Assembly: GCF_006345815.1 (NCBI RefSeq)
Contig: NZ_VCIG01000007.1
Span: 124,001-188,000, forward strand
Source of the DNA: Ochrobactrum sp. CGA5
GTDB taxonomy: Bacteria > Pseudomonadota > Alphaproteobacteria > Rhizobiales > Rhizobiaceae
Direction: 5' to 3'
DNA: 64,000 bases
The notes beneath the pieces are model-generated. The model did no database searches and was not told the origin of the DNA. It worked only from the letters and a program-made list of their open reading frames with translations. Every line of letters begins with the position of its first letter. The first letter of the stretch is position 1. Both the position numbers and the translations under genes were made by a program. This document shows, one piece after another, positions 41,630 to 50,992 of the stretch.

Positions 41630-42028
41630 ATGACACAACCGACTGTAACGCGCCAGCGTCCTTTGTCGCCGCACCTGTCCATCTACAAGCCGGTCATTAC
41701 GATGACGATGTCCATCGTCCATCGAATTACGGGCGGCGCCCTTTATTTCGGTACCCTTTTGCTGGCGGCCTGGCTGATCTCGGCTGCGGTCAGCGAAGAG
41801 TGCTTCAATTTCGTCAACACATTTTTCTCGTCCTGGATCGGTCGCCTGATCCTGTTCGGCTATACTTGGGCACTCCTGCACCATCTGGCCGGTGGTGTTC
41901 GCCACCTGATCTGGGATACGGGCGCTGGACTTGAGAAGCACACGGCTTCCAAGATTGCCTGGGCGACTGTCGTTTTCTCCGTTATCGCCACGATCCTCGT
42001 CTGGGTTGTTGCCTATTCGGTGCGCTAA
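41630..42028 (+). CDS. sdhC: Succinate dehydrogenase cytochrome b556 subunit
   Basis: SdhC is a membrane anchor of complex II that helps bind heme b and ubiquinone. It has 132 residues and three membrane helices. RPLSPHLSIYKP near residues 9-20 and SIVHRITGGALYF near 28-40 are the family signatures; LLHHLAGGVRHLIWD near 82-96 contains the heme-ligand His candidate. Start ATG at 41630. First gene of sdhCDAB; sdhD begins 13 bases after its stop. Confidence 0.95.
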   Translation: MTQPTVTRQRPLSPHLSIYKPVITMTMSIVHRITGGALYFGTLLLAAWLISAAVSEECFNFVNTFFSSWIGRLILFGYTWALLHHLAGGVRHLIWDTGAGLEKHTASKIAWATVVFSVIATILVWVVAYSVR

Positions 42029-42041
42029 GGGAGCTGGTTTC

Positions 42042-42437
42042 ATGAACAGTATGAACAATGATATGCGTACCCCACTCGGCAAGGTTCGCGGTCTGGGATC
42101 GGCCAAGGAAGGTACCGGTCATTTCTGGTATCAGCGCCTGAGCGCCGTCGCTCTTGTGCCGCTGGTTATGTTTTTCATCGGCCTTGTCATTTCGCTCAAT
42201 GGCGCAAGCTATGCGGAAGTCCGGGCTGCCCTGTCGCATCCCTTTACAGCAATCGTGATGGCGCTGTTCATTCTGACCGGCGTTTATCACATGCGTCTTG
42301 GTATGCAGGTCATTATTGAAGATTATGCGCATAGCGAAGGCATGAAGGTCGTGCTGGTGATGCTGAACACCTTCTTTACGGCGGTGGTCGGCTTTGCCTG
42401 CATCTTTGCGATCCTCAAGCTGAGCTTCGGAGGTTGA
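42042..42437 (+). CDS. sdhD: Succinate dehydrogenase hydrophobic anchor subunit
   Basis: SdhD, 131 residues, second membrane anchor of complex II with three helices. [21 protein letters not shown] near residues 11-31 is the alphaproteobacterial SdhD signature, and [16 protein letters not shown] near 85-100 carries the conserved heme/quinone-site region. I start at the ATG at 42042, with GGGAG upstream; two further in-frame ATGs follow within 21 bases. sdhA begins 7 bases after the stop. Confidence 0.95.
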   Translation: MNSMNNDMRTPLGKVRGLGSAKEGTGHFWYQRLSAVALVPLVMFFIGLVISLNGASYAEVRAALSHPFTAIVMALFILTGVYHMRLGMQVIIEDYAHSEGMKVVLVMLNTFFTAVVGFACIFAILKLSFGG

Positions 42438-42444
42438 TAGCCCG

Positions 42445-44289
42445 ATGGCTAGTGCAGTAAACAATGCGGCCAATGCCGCTGTGGCAAGCAAATACACTTA
42501 TGTTGATCATAAGTTCGATGTGGTGGTGGTCGGCGCCGGTGGCGCGGGCTTACGTGCAACACTCGGCATGGCTGAGCAGGGTCTGAAGACGGCCTGCATC
42601 ACCAAGGTTTTCCCAACCCGTTCGCACACGGTTGCCGCACAGGGCGGTATCGCCGCCTCGCTCAAGAACATGGGCCCGGATAGCTGGCAGTGGCATATGT
42701 ACGATACCGTCAAGGGATCGGACTGGCTTGGCGACACCGATGCGATGGAATATCTGGCGCGTGAAGCGCCTGCCGCCGTCTACGAACTGGAACACTATGG
42801 TGTGCCTTTCTCGCGTACGGAAGAAGGCAAGATTTATCAGCGCCCGTTCGGGGGCCACATGCAGAATTTCGGCGACGGTCCTCCGGTTCAGCGCACATGC
42901 GCTGCCGCTGACCGTACCGGTCACGCGATCCTGCATACGCTCTATGGCCAGTCGCTGAAAAACAACGCGCAGTTCTTTATCGAATATTTCGCGCTTGATC
43001 TCATCATGACGGATGGCGTGTGCACCGGCGTCGTGGCGTGGAACCTCGATGATGGCACGATCCATCGTTTCTCCGCCAAGATGGTGGTTCTGGCGACGGG
43101 CGGCTATGGCCGCGCCTATTTCTCGGCAACTTCTGCCCATACCTGCACCGGCGACGGCGGCGGCATGGTTGCTCGTGCCGGTCTGCCGCTACAGGACATG
43201 GAATTCGTACAGTTCCATCCGACCGGCATCTATGGTGCGGGCTGCCTGATCACCGAGGGTGCTCGCGGCGAAGGTGGTTATCTGGTCAATTCCGAAGGTG
43301 AGCGTTTCATGGAGCGTTATGCCCCTTCGGCCAAGGACCTTGCCTCGCGTGACGTTGTTTCGCGCTGCATGACGATGGAAATCCGTGCGGGCCGTGGCGT
43401 CGGCAAGAACAAGGACCACATCTTCCTGCATCTCGACCATCTCGATCCGGCTGTTCTGCATGAACGCCTGCCGGGTATTTCCGAGTCGGCCAAGATTTTC
43501 GCAGGCGTCGACGTGACCAAGGAACCGATTCCGGTTCTGCCGACCGTTCACTACAATATGGGCGGTATTCCGACCAATTACTGGGGCGAAGTGCTGAACC
43601 CTACCGAAGCCGATCCCGACCGCGTACAGCCGGGCCTGATGGCCGTTGGCGAAGCAGGCTGTGCTTCTGTGCACGGTGCAAACCGTCTTGGTTCCAACTC
43701 GCTGATCGATCTCGTGGTGTTCGGTCGCGCGGCTGCAATCCGCGCCGGTCAGGTCATTGACCGCAAGTCGAAGATCCCTGACCTCAATCTCGATGCTTGC
43801 GACAAGATCATGGAACGCTTCGATCGTCTGCGTTTTGCCAATGGCTCACAGCCGACCGCAGAACTGCGCGAAAAGATGCAGCGCACGATGCAGGAAGATG
43901 CCGCTGTGTTCCGTACGTCGGAATCGCTCAAGCAGGGCGTCGAGCGCATGGAAAAGCTCTGGAAAGAGCTGCCGGACATCAAGGTTACCGACCGTTCGAT
44001 GGTTTGGAACTCTGATCTTGTCGAAACACTCGAGCTGGAAAACCTCATGGCCAACGCGCTGACGACGGTTGTTTCCGCCGAAGCGCGTCAGGAAAGCCGT
44101 GGCGCCCACGCGCATGAGGACTTCCCGGATCGCAACGATGCCGAGTGGCGCAAGCATACCCTGTCCTGGCTGTCGCCGGATGGGAAGGTCAAGCTTGACT
44201 ATCGCCCCGTCCACCTTGATCCGTTGACGACGGAAGAGGAAGGCGGCATCAGCCTCGCCAAGATTGCGCCGAAGAAGCGCGTTTACTAA
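42445..44289 (+). CDS. sdhA: Succinate dehydrogenase flavoprotein
   Basis: SdhA oxidises succinate to fumarate with covalently bound FAD. At 614 residues it is standard. [15 protein letters not shown] near residue 31 binds FAD; the FAD-linked His is in [15 protein letters not shown] near 58-72; [21 protein letters not shown] near 255-275 and the catalytic Arg region follow; [19 protein letters not shown] is near 410-428. It sits in the inner membrane on the cytoplasmic face with SdhB. Confidence 0.98.
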   Translation: MASAVNNAANAAVASKYTYVDHKFDVVVVGAGGAGLRATLGMAEQGLKTACITKVFPTRSHTVAAQGGIAASLKNMGPDSWQWHMYDTVKGSDWLGDTDAMEYLAREAPAAVYELEHYGVPFSRTEEGKIYQRPFGGHMQNFGDGPPVQRTCAAADRTGHAILHTLYGQSLKNNAQFFIEYFALDLIMTDGVCTGVVAWNLDDGTIHRFSAKMVVLATGGYGRAYFSATSAHTCTGDGGGMVARAGLPLQDMEFVQFHPTGIYGAGCLITEGARGEGGYLVNSEGERFMERYAPSAKDLASRDVVSRCMTMEIRAGRGVGKNKDHIFLHLDHLDPAVLHERLPGISESAKIFAGVDVTKEPIPVLPTVHYNMGGIPTNYWGEVLNPTEADPDRVQPGLMAVGEAGCASVHGANRLGSNSLIDLVVFGRAAAIRAGQVIDRKSKIPDLNLDACDKIMERFDRLRFANGSQPTAELREKMQRTMQEDAAVFRTSESLKQGVERMEKLWKELPDIKVTDRSMVWNSDLVETLELENLMANALTTVVSAEARQESRGAHAHEDFPDRNDAEWRKHTLSWLSPDGKVKLDYRPVHLDPLTTEEEGGISLAKIAPKKRVY

Positions 44290-44304
44290 TCAAGGGAAAG
44301 AGCA

Positions 44305-45084
44305 ATGGTTGAACTCGCACTTCCCAAGAATTCGCGCCCGCAAGAGGGCAAGACCTGGCCGCGTCCCGATGGTGCGAAGCGGGTCACCGAATTCCGTATC
44401 TATCGCTGGTCTCCTGACGACGACGCCAATCCGAGCATCGACACCTATTATGTCGACCGCGATGATTGCGGCCCGATGGTTCTGGACGGCTTGCTCTATA
44501 TCAAGAACAAGATCGATCCGACGCTGACGCTGCGCCGTTCATGCCGTGAAGGCATTTGCGGTTCCTGCGCTATGAATATCGACGGCGCGAATACGCTGGC
44601 ATGCACCAAGGGTATGGACGACATCAAGGGCGCCATCAAGGTCTACCCGCTGCCGCACATGCCGGTGGTGAAGGACCTTGTGCCGGACCTCAACAACTTC
44701 TACGCCCAACACCGTTCCATTGAGCCTTGGCTCAAGACGGTTTCACCGGAGCCGCAGAAGGAATGGCTGCAGAGCCATGAGGACCGTCAGAAGCTTGATG
44801 GTCTTTATGAGTGCATTCTGTGCGCCTGCTGCTCGACCTCGTGCCCGAGCTATTGGTGGAACGGCGACCGTTATCTGGGCCCTGCCGTGCTGCTTCAGGC
44901 CTATCGCTGGCTGATCGACAGCCGCGACGAAGCCAAGGGTGAACGCCTCGACAATCTCGAGGATCCGTTCCGGCTCTATCGTTGCCACACGATCATGAAT
45001 TGTGCTCAGACCTGCCCGAAGGGTCTGAATCCAGCCAAGGCGATTGCCGAAATCAAGAAGATGATGGTCGAGCGCCGCGTTTAA
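44305..45084 (+). CDS. sdhB: Succinate dehydrogenase iron-sulfur protein
   Basis: SdhB passes electrons from FAD to ubiquinone through three clusters. At 259 residues it is standard. Ligands are visible: [2Fe-2S] in [13 protein letters not shown] near residues 75-87, [4Fe-4S] in [12 protein letters not shown] near 171-182, and [3Fe-4S] in [17 protein letters not shown] near 230-246. It ends the sdhCDAB operon, and a long perfect hairpin with a T-run follows. Confidence 0.98.
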   Translation: MVELALPKNSRPQEGKTWPRPDGAKRVTEFRIYRWSPDDDANPSIDTYYVDRDDCGPMVLDGLLYIKNKIDPTLTLRRSCREGICGSCAMNIDGANTLACTKGMDDIKGAIKVYPLPHMPVVKDLVPDLNNFYAQHRSIEPWLKTVSPEPQKEWLQSHEDRQKLDGLYECILCACCSTSCPSYWWNGDRYLGPAVLLQAYRWLIDSRDEAKGERLDNLEDPFRLYRCHTIMNCAQTCPKGLNPAKAIAEIKKMMVERRV

Positions 45085-45106
45085 TCGCGATACCGAACCA
45101 AAGATC

Positions 45107-45138
45107 AAAAGGGGAAGGTTCATACCTTCCCCTTTTTT
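45107..45138 (+). terminator. sdh operon terminator
   Basis: Perfect 13-bp stem AAAAGGGGAAGGT / ACCTTCCCCTTTT with a four-base loop and six Ts. Confidence 0.9.
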
Positions 45139-45228
45139 ATTTGGACGCGGTTGCTTCGTCGCAGGCTTGATCTTTGGGAAAGCGCCGATATCTCATTGAA
45201 GAACAGATTCATCGGAGACAGGGCAACT

Positions 45229-45600
45229 ATGCTCGATCATATCGGTTTCAACATTTCCAGCATGGCCAAGTCGCGCAAGTTTTATGATGAAGCGCTTGCC
45301 CCATTGGGCATTTCCCGCGCCATGGAGTTTGGCGACTGGGTGGGGTACGGCCGCAATGGCAAGCCGGAATTCTGGATCGGCAAGCAGAAGGGAGCCAAAC
45401 TCGAAGGCGTGCTGCATGTGGCCTTTTCAGCGGGCACGCGATCCGAGGTTGACCGTTTTTATGAGGCTGCACTTGCGGCAGGCGGGCGTGATAATGGCAA
45501 ACCGGGAATCCGCGAGCACTATCATCCCGATTATTATGCGGCTTTTGTCATTGATCCTGACGGGCACAATATTGAGGCCGTCTGCCACCTTCCAGAGTGA
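45229..45600 (+). CDS. VOC (glyoxalase/dioxygenase) family protein
   Basis: A 123-residue vicinal-oxygen-chelate protein. It opens MLDHIGFNISSMAKSRKFYDEALAP-like, with the first metal-ligand His in DHIGF, and ends in YYAAFVIDPDGHNIEAVCH near residues 102-120 with the DPDGHNIE signature. It is similar to the glyoxalase/bleomycin-resistance type of unknown substrate. Start ATG at 45229. It is separated from sdhB by the operon terminator, so it is transcribed separately. Confidence 0.88.
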   Translation: MLDHIGFNISSMAKSRKFYDEALAPLGISRAMEFGDWVGYGRNGKPEFWIGKQKGAKLEGVLHVAFSAGTRSEVDRFYEAALAAGGRDNGKPGIREHYHPDYYAAFVIDPDGHNIEAVCHLPE

Positions 45601-45606
45601 TTGGGT

Positions 45607-46131
45607 CTATTTTGTCTGAGCTTTGAAATCGAAGACAACTACCCCGTCCTTTTCCGCGAGAAGCGGACCGACAAAGTCTTTGAATTTCTGATGGGCGGGA
45701 TCGTAGAACTTGGAATTGGTCACAATAGGCGATCCCACATAATAATTACGGTCACCCTCAGAACGGAAGGTTACGATGAAGCCTTCCTGTAAGCCGTGAT
45801 CTGCTCCTTCACCGCTGCTTTGGGCCCCTGCTTCAAGCTGCTTGATATAGGGCTTTCCATTTCTTTTGGCCTCAGTCTTCAAGGCCAGAAAACGTTGGCG
45901 GACATCCCTGATTTGCGCCGCGGTAACTGATTTTTTGAATTTGAACAAAACAATGTGCTGGATTGTGCCTGGCTTATAATCAGATGCCGTGAATGCGCCT
46001 GTTCCGACTTTTTGCTGTGTCTTATCCAGCATCTGCCTTACTGTTTGAGTATGGGCTGTCTCAGCTATAGCGAAAGAATGTGCTAATAAACTAACAGTAA
46101 TGGCGGCAAAAATAACTGACTTTTTTCGCAT
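45607..46131 (-). CDS. Exported Dabb (stress-responsive alpha/beta barrel) protein
   Basis: A 174-residue protein with a signal peptide (VIFAAITVSLLAHSFAIA, cleavage near residue 23) and a Dabb domain starting IQHIVLFKFKKSVTAAQI near 58-75 and ending in YYVGSPI-PAHQKFKDFVGPLL near 130-157. Dabb domains are small ferredoxin-like dimeric barrels, some of which bind or cleave small organic molecules; an exported one is unusual. Base composition is lower in GC than its neighbours, and the upstream 150 bases are very AT-rich, so this gene may be a transferred segment. Confidence 0.8.
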   Translation of the reverse strand: MRKKSVIFAAITVSLLAHSFAIAETAHTQTVRQMLDKTQQKVGTGAFTASDYKPGTIQHIVLFKFKKSVTAAQIRDVRQRFLALKTEAKRNGKPYIKQLEAGAQSSGEGADHGLQEGFIVTFRSEGDRNYYVGSPIVTNSKFYDPAHQKFKDFVGPLLAEKDGVVVFDFKAQTK

Positions 46132-46285
46132 TATATTTTCCTATTAAAAATGATTTTGCTTATATTTTAATTCGTGTGGAGTGCAATGAATATTAATAAG
46201 ATTATGTTTTAAGTAAATAGGTTTAAAGTATAGATCATATCTGATAAGATATGCGATCTAACTATCTATTTTAACACGAATTTTT
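46132..46285. other. AT-rich intergenic segment
   Basis: About 150 bases dominated by A/T (runs such as TTATATTTTAATTC), in strong contrast to the surrounding sequence. It precedes the exported Dabb gene and abuts a dispersed hairpin repeat. No ORF is seen. Confidence 0.8.
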
Positions 46286-46312
46286 TCCGAAAACCGTTTC
46301 ACACTTTTCGGA
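46286..46312. repeat. dispersed hairpin repeat, copy 2
   Basis: TCCGAAAA / TTTTCGGA hairpin enclosing CCGTTTCACAC. The 19-base core AAAACCGTTTCACACTTTT is identical to 12163-12181. Confidence 0.75.
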
Positions 46313-46323
46313 ATGCGCTCTGA

Positions 46324-46761
46324 TTAAACCAGCTTGGCGTCCAATGTTACTTCAATGGCACCCAGTGCCTTGGACAGCGGGCAGGATTCCTTCGCTTTTT
46401 TTGCCAGCTCCGCAAAATCAGCTTCTTCAATGCCGGGGATTGTGGCTGTGAGCGTTATTGCGCTTTTGCTGATTGCAAAACCACCACCCGAAGCCGGGCC
46501 GATGCTGATAGCCGCTGTTGCTTCAAGCTTCTCCGGCGGTGTGCCGTGTTCTGTCAAAAGCGCTGAAAGCTGCATGGCGAAACAACCGGCATGCGCTGCC
46601 CCTAAAAGTTCTTCAGGATTGGTGCCTGCGCGGCCGCGTTCGTCTTCAAAGCGCGCCTTGAAATCATAGGGAAGATCTTTGAGCGCTCCGCTCTGCGTAT
46701 TGAGCGTGCCTTTGCCTTCCTTGAGTGTGCCTTTCCAGACTGCGGTTGCTTTTCTGTCCAT
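46324..46761 (-). CDS. OsmC family peroxiredoxin
   Basis: A 145-residue OsmC/Ohr-fold thiol peroxidase that reduces organic hydroperoxides. The two catalytic cysteines are in GAAHAGCFAMQLSALL near residues 53-68 and ESCPLSKAL near 126-134; the motifs and length fit the OsmC subgroup (osmotically inducible) rather than Ohr. The opening RKATAVWKGTLKEGKGTL is typical. GGAGGAG lies close before the ATG at 46761. Cytoplasmic. Confidence 0.93.
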   Translation of the reverse strand: MDRKATAVWKGTLKEGKGTLNTQSGALKDLPYDFKARFEDERGRAGTNPEELLGAAHAGCFAMQLSALLTEHGTPPEKLEATAAISIGPASGGGFAISKSAITLTATIPGIEEADFAELAKKAKESCPLSKALGAIEVTLDAKLV

Positions 46762-46824
46762 TGGGAAGCTCCTCCTGATTGGTTCCTACCAACCAGATAG
46801 GGCAGCTTCCCCAAGCTTCCAGAT

Positions 46825-48069
46825 TTAAATCGCCTCGCCCTGCAAAAGACGCGGCGTATCGCCCGAAAGACCGGCAGCCTGCTTGATGAAGAAGGATTTG
46901 AGGCTTGGCACACGATCCACAAGGCCGAGGCCTATGTCGCGAATGGTGCGCACTGCGGGATTGTCGTTGGAGAACAACTTGGTCAGCACGTCAGTCGTTA
47001 CTCCCATTTGCACGGTGTCAAAACGGCGCCAGGCCTGATAGCGTTCAAGCGCTGCAAATGAACCAATGTCGAGGCCGAGACGTTCCGTTTCGACAATGAC
47101 TTCAGCAATGGCTGCTGCATCCCGGAAACCGAGGTTCAGTCCCTGACCGGCAATCGGGTGAATGCGGTGGGCTGCGTCTCCCACGAGAGCAAAGCGTGGC
47201 TTTACGAATTCTCGCGCCAGTGTCAGGCCAAGCGGGAACGCGCGGCGGGGGCCTTCAACGTGTAGCGCGCCAAGGCGATGGCCAAAACGCTGTTCAAGTT
47301 CGGCGTCGAAGATGAAATCATCTTCGCGGATCAGGCGTTCAGCATCGGCTCTGCGTTCTGTCCAGACGAGCGAACTGCGATTGCCTTTGAGCGGGAGGAT
47401 GGCAAAGGGACCAGCAGGCAGGAAATGTTCATCCGCGCGGCCACCATGCGGACGCTCATGTGCAACATTGCAGACGATGCCGGACTGATCATAGTCCCAG
47501 TTAACCGTTTTAATGCCGGCAATGTCACGCAGGCGTGATTTTGCACCGTCAGCAGCAATCAGCAGGCGTGTGATGAGCGTTTCGCCATTTGCCAGTTTGA
47601 CGATGACGGATTCGGGATTGGTTTCGAAGTTCTCGACGCTCACGCCTTCGATGAAGGTGATGCCAAGCTCATCGGCCTGTTTGTGAAGGGCGGTGTTCAG
47701 TACACGATTTTCGACCATGTGTGCGAAAGGTTCGCCGGGGTTCACATCGCCTGAAAAGGTCAGAAAGACCGGGCGAACTGGATCAGAGGTACGGGAATCG
47801 GTGACGACCATTTCTGTAATCGGCTGCGCGTCGGCAACGATCTCTTGCCAGCAGCCGAGTTTGTCGAGCATGCGCGATGCGGCTGCAGCAATGGAGGAAG
47901 CTCGCGGATCGTTCCTCCAGGCACCGGCGGGTGCACCGTCGATGACAGTAACGGAAAGATGCGGGGCCCCCGACTTGATAGCAACTGCCGTGACGAGGCC
48001 GACATAGCCGCCGCCTGCAATCACCACATCGTTATCGCGTGCTGCTTCCTGCTTCTTTCGGGCGGCCAT
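46825..48069 (-). CDS. UbiH/UbiF-family FAD-dependent hydroxylase
   Basis: A 414-residue flavin monooxygenase of the UbiH/UbiF/VisC group, which hydroxylates the ubiquinone ring. FAD motif VVIAGGGYVGLVTAVA near residues 14-29, RLLIAADGAKSRLRD near 170-184, and FALVGDAAHRIHPIAGQGLNLGFRDA near 290-315 (GD motif) are evident. I start at 48069, because GAAAGGAA is 6 bases upstream; an ATG two codons earlier abuts that site. Which ring position it hydroxylates cannot be assigned here. Confidence 0.88.
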   Translation of the reverse strand: MAARKKQEAARDNDVVIAGGGYVGLVTAVAIKSGAPHLSVTVIDGAPAGAWRNDPRASSIAAAASRMLDKLGCWQEIVADAQPITEMVVTDSRTSDPVRPVFLTFSGDVNPGEPFAHMVENRVLNTALHKQADELGITFIEGVSVENFETNPESVIVKLANGETLITRLLIAADGAKSRLRDIAGIKTVNWDYDQSGIVCNVAHERPHGGRADEHFLPAGPFAILPLKGNRSSLVWTERRADAERLIREDDFIFDAELEQRFGHRLGALHVEGPRRAFPLGLTLAREFVKPRFALVGDAAHRIHPIAGQGLNLGFRDAAAIAEVIVETERLGLDIGSFAALERYQAWRRFDTVQMGVTTDVLTKLFSNDNPAVRTIRDIGLGLVDRVPSLKSFFIKQAAGLSGDTPRLLQGEAI

Positions 48070-48295
48070 TATCATTTCCTTTCGAGAATCCATCTCACAA
48101 GCGCTGTTTTGGCATATATCGTGGTCCAATAAACCCGATATTTTGCCGCGGTGCCTATCGGAACGCGAGTCGCCAAAGGGAGGTATCCGGGCCTCCGCCA
48201 ATACAGCTTTTACCGCACGGTTCTTGACAGGTTCCAACGCTCCGGCTCAAACATGAACCCAAAGCATATATATGGTTGCAGGAGACAGGCTGTCC

Positions 48296-49198
48296 ATGAC
48301 CGATCAAGAAAAGTCCGCAGATGCTCAAACCGACGCAATGCGTGAGCTTCTTTCCACCCTCGACCTCGAAACGCTTGAGGTGGACCTGTTTCGCGGCAAC
48401 AGTCCTCAGGTCGGCTGGCAGCGAGTTTTTGGCGGGCAGGTGATTGGGCAAGCGCTGATCGCTGCACAACGCACCGTCGAAGACGAGCGACATGTCCATT
48501 CCCTGCATGCCTATTTCGTTCGTCCGGGTGATCCGGCGCTCCCGATCGTCTATGAGGTGGATCGTATTCGCGACGGATCGAGCTTCAGCACACGGCGTGT
48601 TCTGGCAAAGCAGCATGGCAAGGCCATTTTCACCTTGTCGGCCTCGTTTCAGGTGGATGAAGGCGGACTTGATCACCAGCTTCCTATGCCGGAAGGGCTG
48701 CCAATGCCCGAACAGCTTGTCGGTGATCGCGATATCAAGGAACAATATCTCCATATGGCCCCGCCCAATGTCCGCAAGTATTGGGAGCGGGAACGGCCAA
48801 TCGAGATCAAGCCTGTGTCGCTGACCCATTATTTTTCGCGTGAGAAGCTCGAGCCTGCACAGCATGTTTGGGTTAGGGCGCGGGGCATCGTACCGGATGA
48901 CCGGGCGCTGCAGGCCGCCATTCTCGCCTATCTCTCTGACATGACGCTGCTTGATACGTCCTTGCATCCACATGGCCGCACGATTTTCGACCGTGATTTG
49001 CAAGTTGCAAGCCTTGATCACGCCATGTGGTTTCATCGGCCGTGCAGGCTTGATGACTGGCTGCTCTATACGCAGGATACGCCGAGTGCGTCCGGTGCGC
49101 GCGGCTTTAACCGCGGCGCGCTTTATTCGCGCGACGGCGTGCTGATCGCATCGGTCGCACAGGAAGGACTGATCCGTGTCCATGACGAAAAGAGTTGA
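48296..49198 (+). CDS. tesB: Acyl-CoA thioesterase II
   Basis: A 300-residue TesB-type double-hotdog thioesterase that releases free acids from acyl-CoA. The N-terminal FGGQVIGQALIAAQRTV near residues 45-61 and HSLHAYFVRPGDPALPIVYEVDRIRDG near 67-93 are the hallmark, with SFSTRRVLAKQHGKAIF following. The C-terminal hotdog includes ASLDHAMWFHRP-DDWLLY with the active-site Asp. I start at MTDQEK (48296; AGGAG about 11 bases upstream). It is directly upstream of amtB, separated by 301 bases. Confidence 0.93.
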   Translation: MTDQEKSADAQTDAMRELLSTLDLETLEVDLFRGNSPQVGWQRVFGGQVIGQALIAAQRTVEDERHVHSLHAYFVRPGDPALPIVYEVDRIRDGSSFSTRRVLAKQHGKAIFTLSASFQVDEGGLDHQLPMPEGLPMPEQLVGDRDIKEQYLHMAPPNVRKYWERERPIEIKPVSLTHYFSREKLEPAQHVWVRARGIVPDDRALQAAILAYLSDMTLLDTSLHPHGRTIFDRDLQVASLDHAMWFHRPCRLDDWLLYTQDTPSASGARGFNRGALYSRDGVLIASVAQEGLIRVHDEKS

Positions 49199-49499
49199 TT
49201 AAATTTTAATCGACCGTCGGCCTATCGATTAAAAATAGGGCATCTATCTGCCGGTTAGCGGAATGCCCGTGGTGCAAAAACCGAATCGAATGAATCACTT
49301 AAGGTATCATTGGGTTCGAAATTGCAGCGGAGGCATCTCTTCAACGGCCCGGAATTTACGCATTCGGCACGTCGAATATCAGAAAATTTGCAGTTAATTT
49401 GCTGATCGGGGCCAACTGGCACGATTTTTGTTTCTCTCTGTTTGAACCGGTTTTTCCAGCGCAGCCGCGTTTGAAGCCGCCCTTCGACGGAGATATTCG
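49199..49499. other. intergenic region tesB / amtB
   Basis: 301 bases with no gene, too short for the 112-residue PII protein GlnK that commonly precedes amtB. It contains a sigma-54-like element at 49417-49432 and a TGGTGCA half-site near 49270-49276. Confidence 0.6.
49417..49432 (+). promoter_or_regulatory. candidate sigma-54 promoter of amtB
   Basis: TGGCAC-N5-TTGTT matches the -24/-12 pattern TGGCAC-N5-TTGCW with one change at the -12 C. It lies about 70 bases before the amtB ATG. Nitrogen-controlled amt genes normally use sigma-54 with NtrC. Confidence 0.5.
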
Positions 49500-50801
49500 A
49501 TGCTCATAACAGGAAGAAACAAGCAAACGGCCCTTCTGGCTACCTTGCCTGCGCTCGTCGCCATGGCCGGGACGGCAATGGCACAAGACGCCGCACCGAC
49601 ACCAACCCTCGATACGGGCGATACGGCGTGGATGCTGACTTCAACCGCGCTTGTGTTGATGATGACCATACCCGGCCTCGCACTTTTCTATGGCGGCATG
49701 GTGCGCAAGAAGAACGTGCTGTCCACTGTAATGCAGAGCTTTGCCATTACCTGTCTCATGTCCATTCTGTGGATGGTCGCAGGTTACTCGCTGGCTTTTA
49801 CCGACGGTGGATCGCTCAACTCTTATATAGGAGGTCTTTCCAAGGCCTTCTTCTCGGGCGTCACGATGGAATCACTGACGGGAACGATCCCCGAATATGT
49901 GTTCATCACCTTCCAGATGACCTTTGCCATTATTACGCCCGCGCTCATAGCCGGTTCGTTTGCCGAGCGAATGAAGTTTTCCTCCATGCTGGTCTTCCTG
50001 ACCCTCTGGCTCTTCATCGTCTACATCCCGGTTGCGCATTGGGTTTGGGGCGGTGGTTTCATGGCGTCGGATGGCGTGCTTGATTTTGCCGGCGGTACGG
50101 TGGTTCATATCAATGCCGGCGTCGCTGGTTTGGTTGCCGCCCTTATTATCGGCAAGCGCGACGGCTACGGCCATACCAACATGGCGCCGCATAACCTTGT
50201 TCTCTCGGTCATCGGTGCAGCTCTTCTGTGGGTCGGCTGGTTCGGCTTCAATGCTGGTTCCGCTGTTGGCGCCAATGCGCTCGCTGGCATAGCTATGCTT
50301 AACACCCAGGTTGCAACTGCAGGTGCGGCTCTGGCCTGGATGTTCGTGGAATGGGCGATTGCGGGCAAGCCAAGCGTACTCGGCATCATTTCCGGCGCGG
50401 TGGCAGGCCTTGTCGCCGTCACGCCCGCCGCCGGCTTCGTCAACCCGATGGGCGCGCTCATCATCGGCATCGTCGCCGGTGTGGTTTGCTATGTGGCTGC
50501 CGTGAAGATCAAGCACGCGCTCGGCTATGACGATTCGCTTGATGCGTTTGGCGTCCATGGTGTCGGCGGCTTTGTCGGTGCCGTACTGACTGGCCTGTTT
50601 GCCGACGCGGCAATCAACCCGGCCAGCGAAGGTGCAACCATCGGTAAGCAGTTCTTCGGTGCCGCCATCACGATTGTCTATACGGCGATCGCTACCGCGA
50701 TTATTCTTTACGTGATCAAGGCCGTCATGGGTCTGCGGCCAAGCAAGCAGGCCGAGATTGAAGGCCTCGACATCGCTTTGCACGGCGAGTCCGTCCAGTA
50801 G
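49500..50801 (+). CDS. amtB: Ammonium transporter AmtB
   Basis: A 433-residue ammonium channel of the Amt/Rh family. A cleavable N-terminal segment (TLPALVAMAGTAMAQ) precedes 11 membrane helices, as in other proteobacterial Amt. DTAWMLTSTALVLMM near residue 38, the GGMVRKKNVLS loop near 64, HWVWGGGF near 180 (pore His), and DSLDAFGVHGVGGFVGAVLTG near 343-363 (second pore His) are diagnostic. A sigma-54-like site precedes it and a strong terminator follows. The usual glnK partner is absent from this locus. Confidence 0.95.
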   Translation: MLITGRNKQTALLATLPALVAMAGTAMAQDAAPTPTLDTGDTAWMLTSTALVLMMTIPGLALFYGGMVRKKNVLSTVMQSFAITCLMSILWMVAGYSLAFTDGGSLNSYIGGLSKAFFSGVTMESLTGTIPEYVFITFQMTFAIITPALIAGSFAERMKFSSMLVFLTLWLFIVYIPVAHWVWGGGFMASDGVLDFAGGTVVHINAGVAGLVAALIIGKRDGYGHTNMAPHNLVLSVIGAALLWVGWFGFNAGSAVGANALAGIAMLNTQVATAGAALAWMFVEWAIAGKPSVLGIISGAVAGLVAVTPAAGFVNPMGALIIGIVAGVVCYVAAVKIKHALGYDDSLDAFGVHGVGGFVGAVLTGLFADAAINPASEGATIGKQFFGAAITIVYTAIATAIILYVIKAVMGLRPSKQAEIEGLDIALHGESVQ

Positions 50802-50820
50802 GACGGGGTTGTCTCAAAAG

Positions 50821-50850
50821 GAAAAAGGCGCGGGAAACCGCGCCTTTTTC
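50821..50850 (+). terminator. amtB terminator
   Basis: Perfect 13-bp stem GAAAAAGGCGCGG / CCGCGCCTTTTTC with a four-base loop. Confidence 0.85.
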
Positions 50851-50992
50851 AATTCATCAACGGTTTTGTTTGCGGCTTCTTGCATGGTTAATGAGGAATT
50901 AACCATCCGGCGACTAGGATCGGACCGATTCAATGTACCCCGAGCGTTGCTGCCCAGGGTCCAGCAGATACTATCGGTTCGGGACAGGCTAT

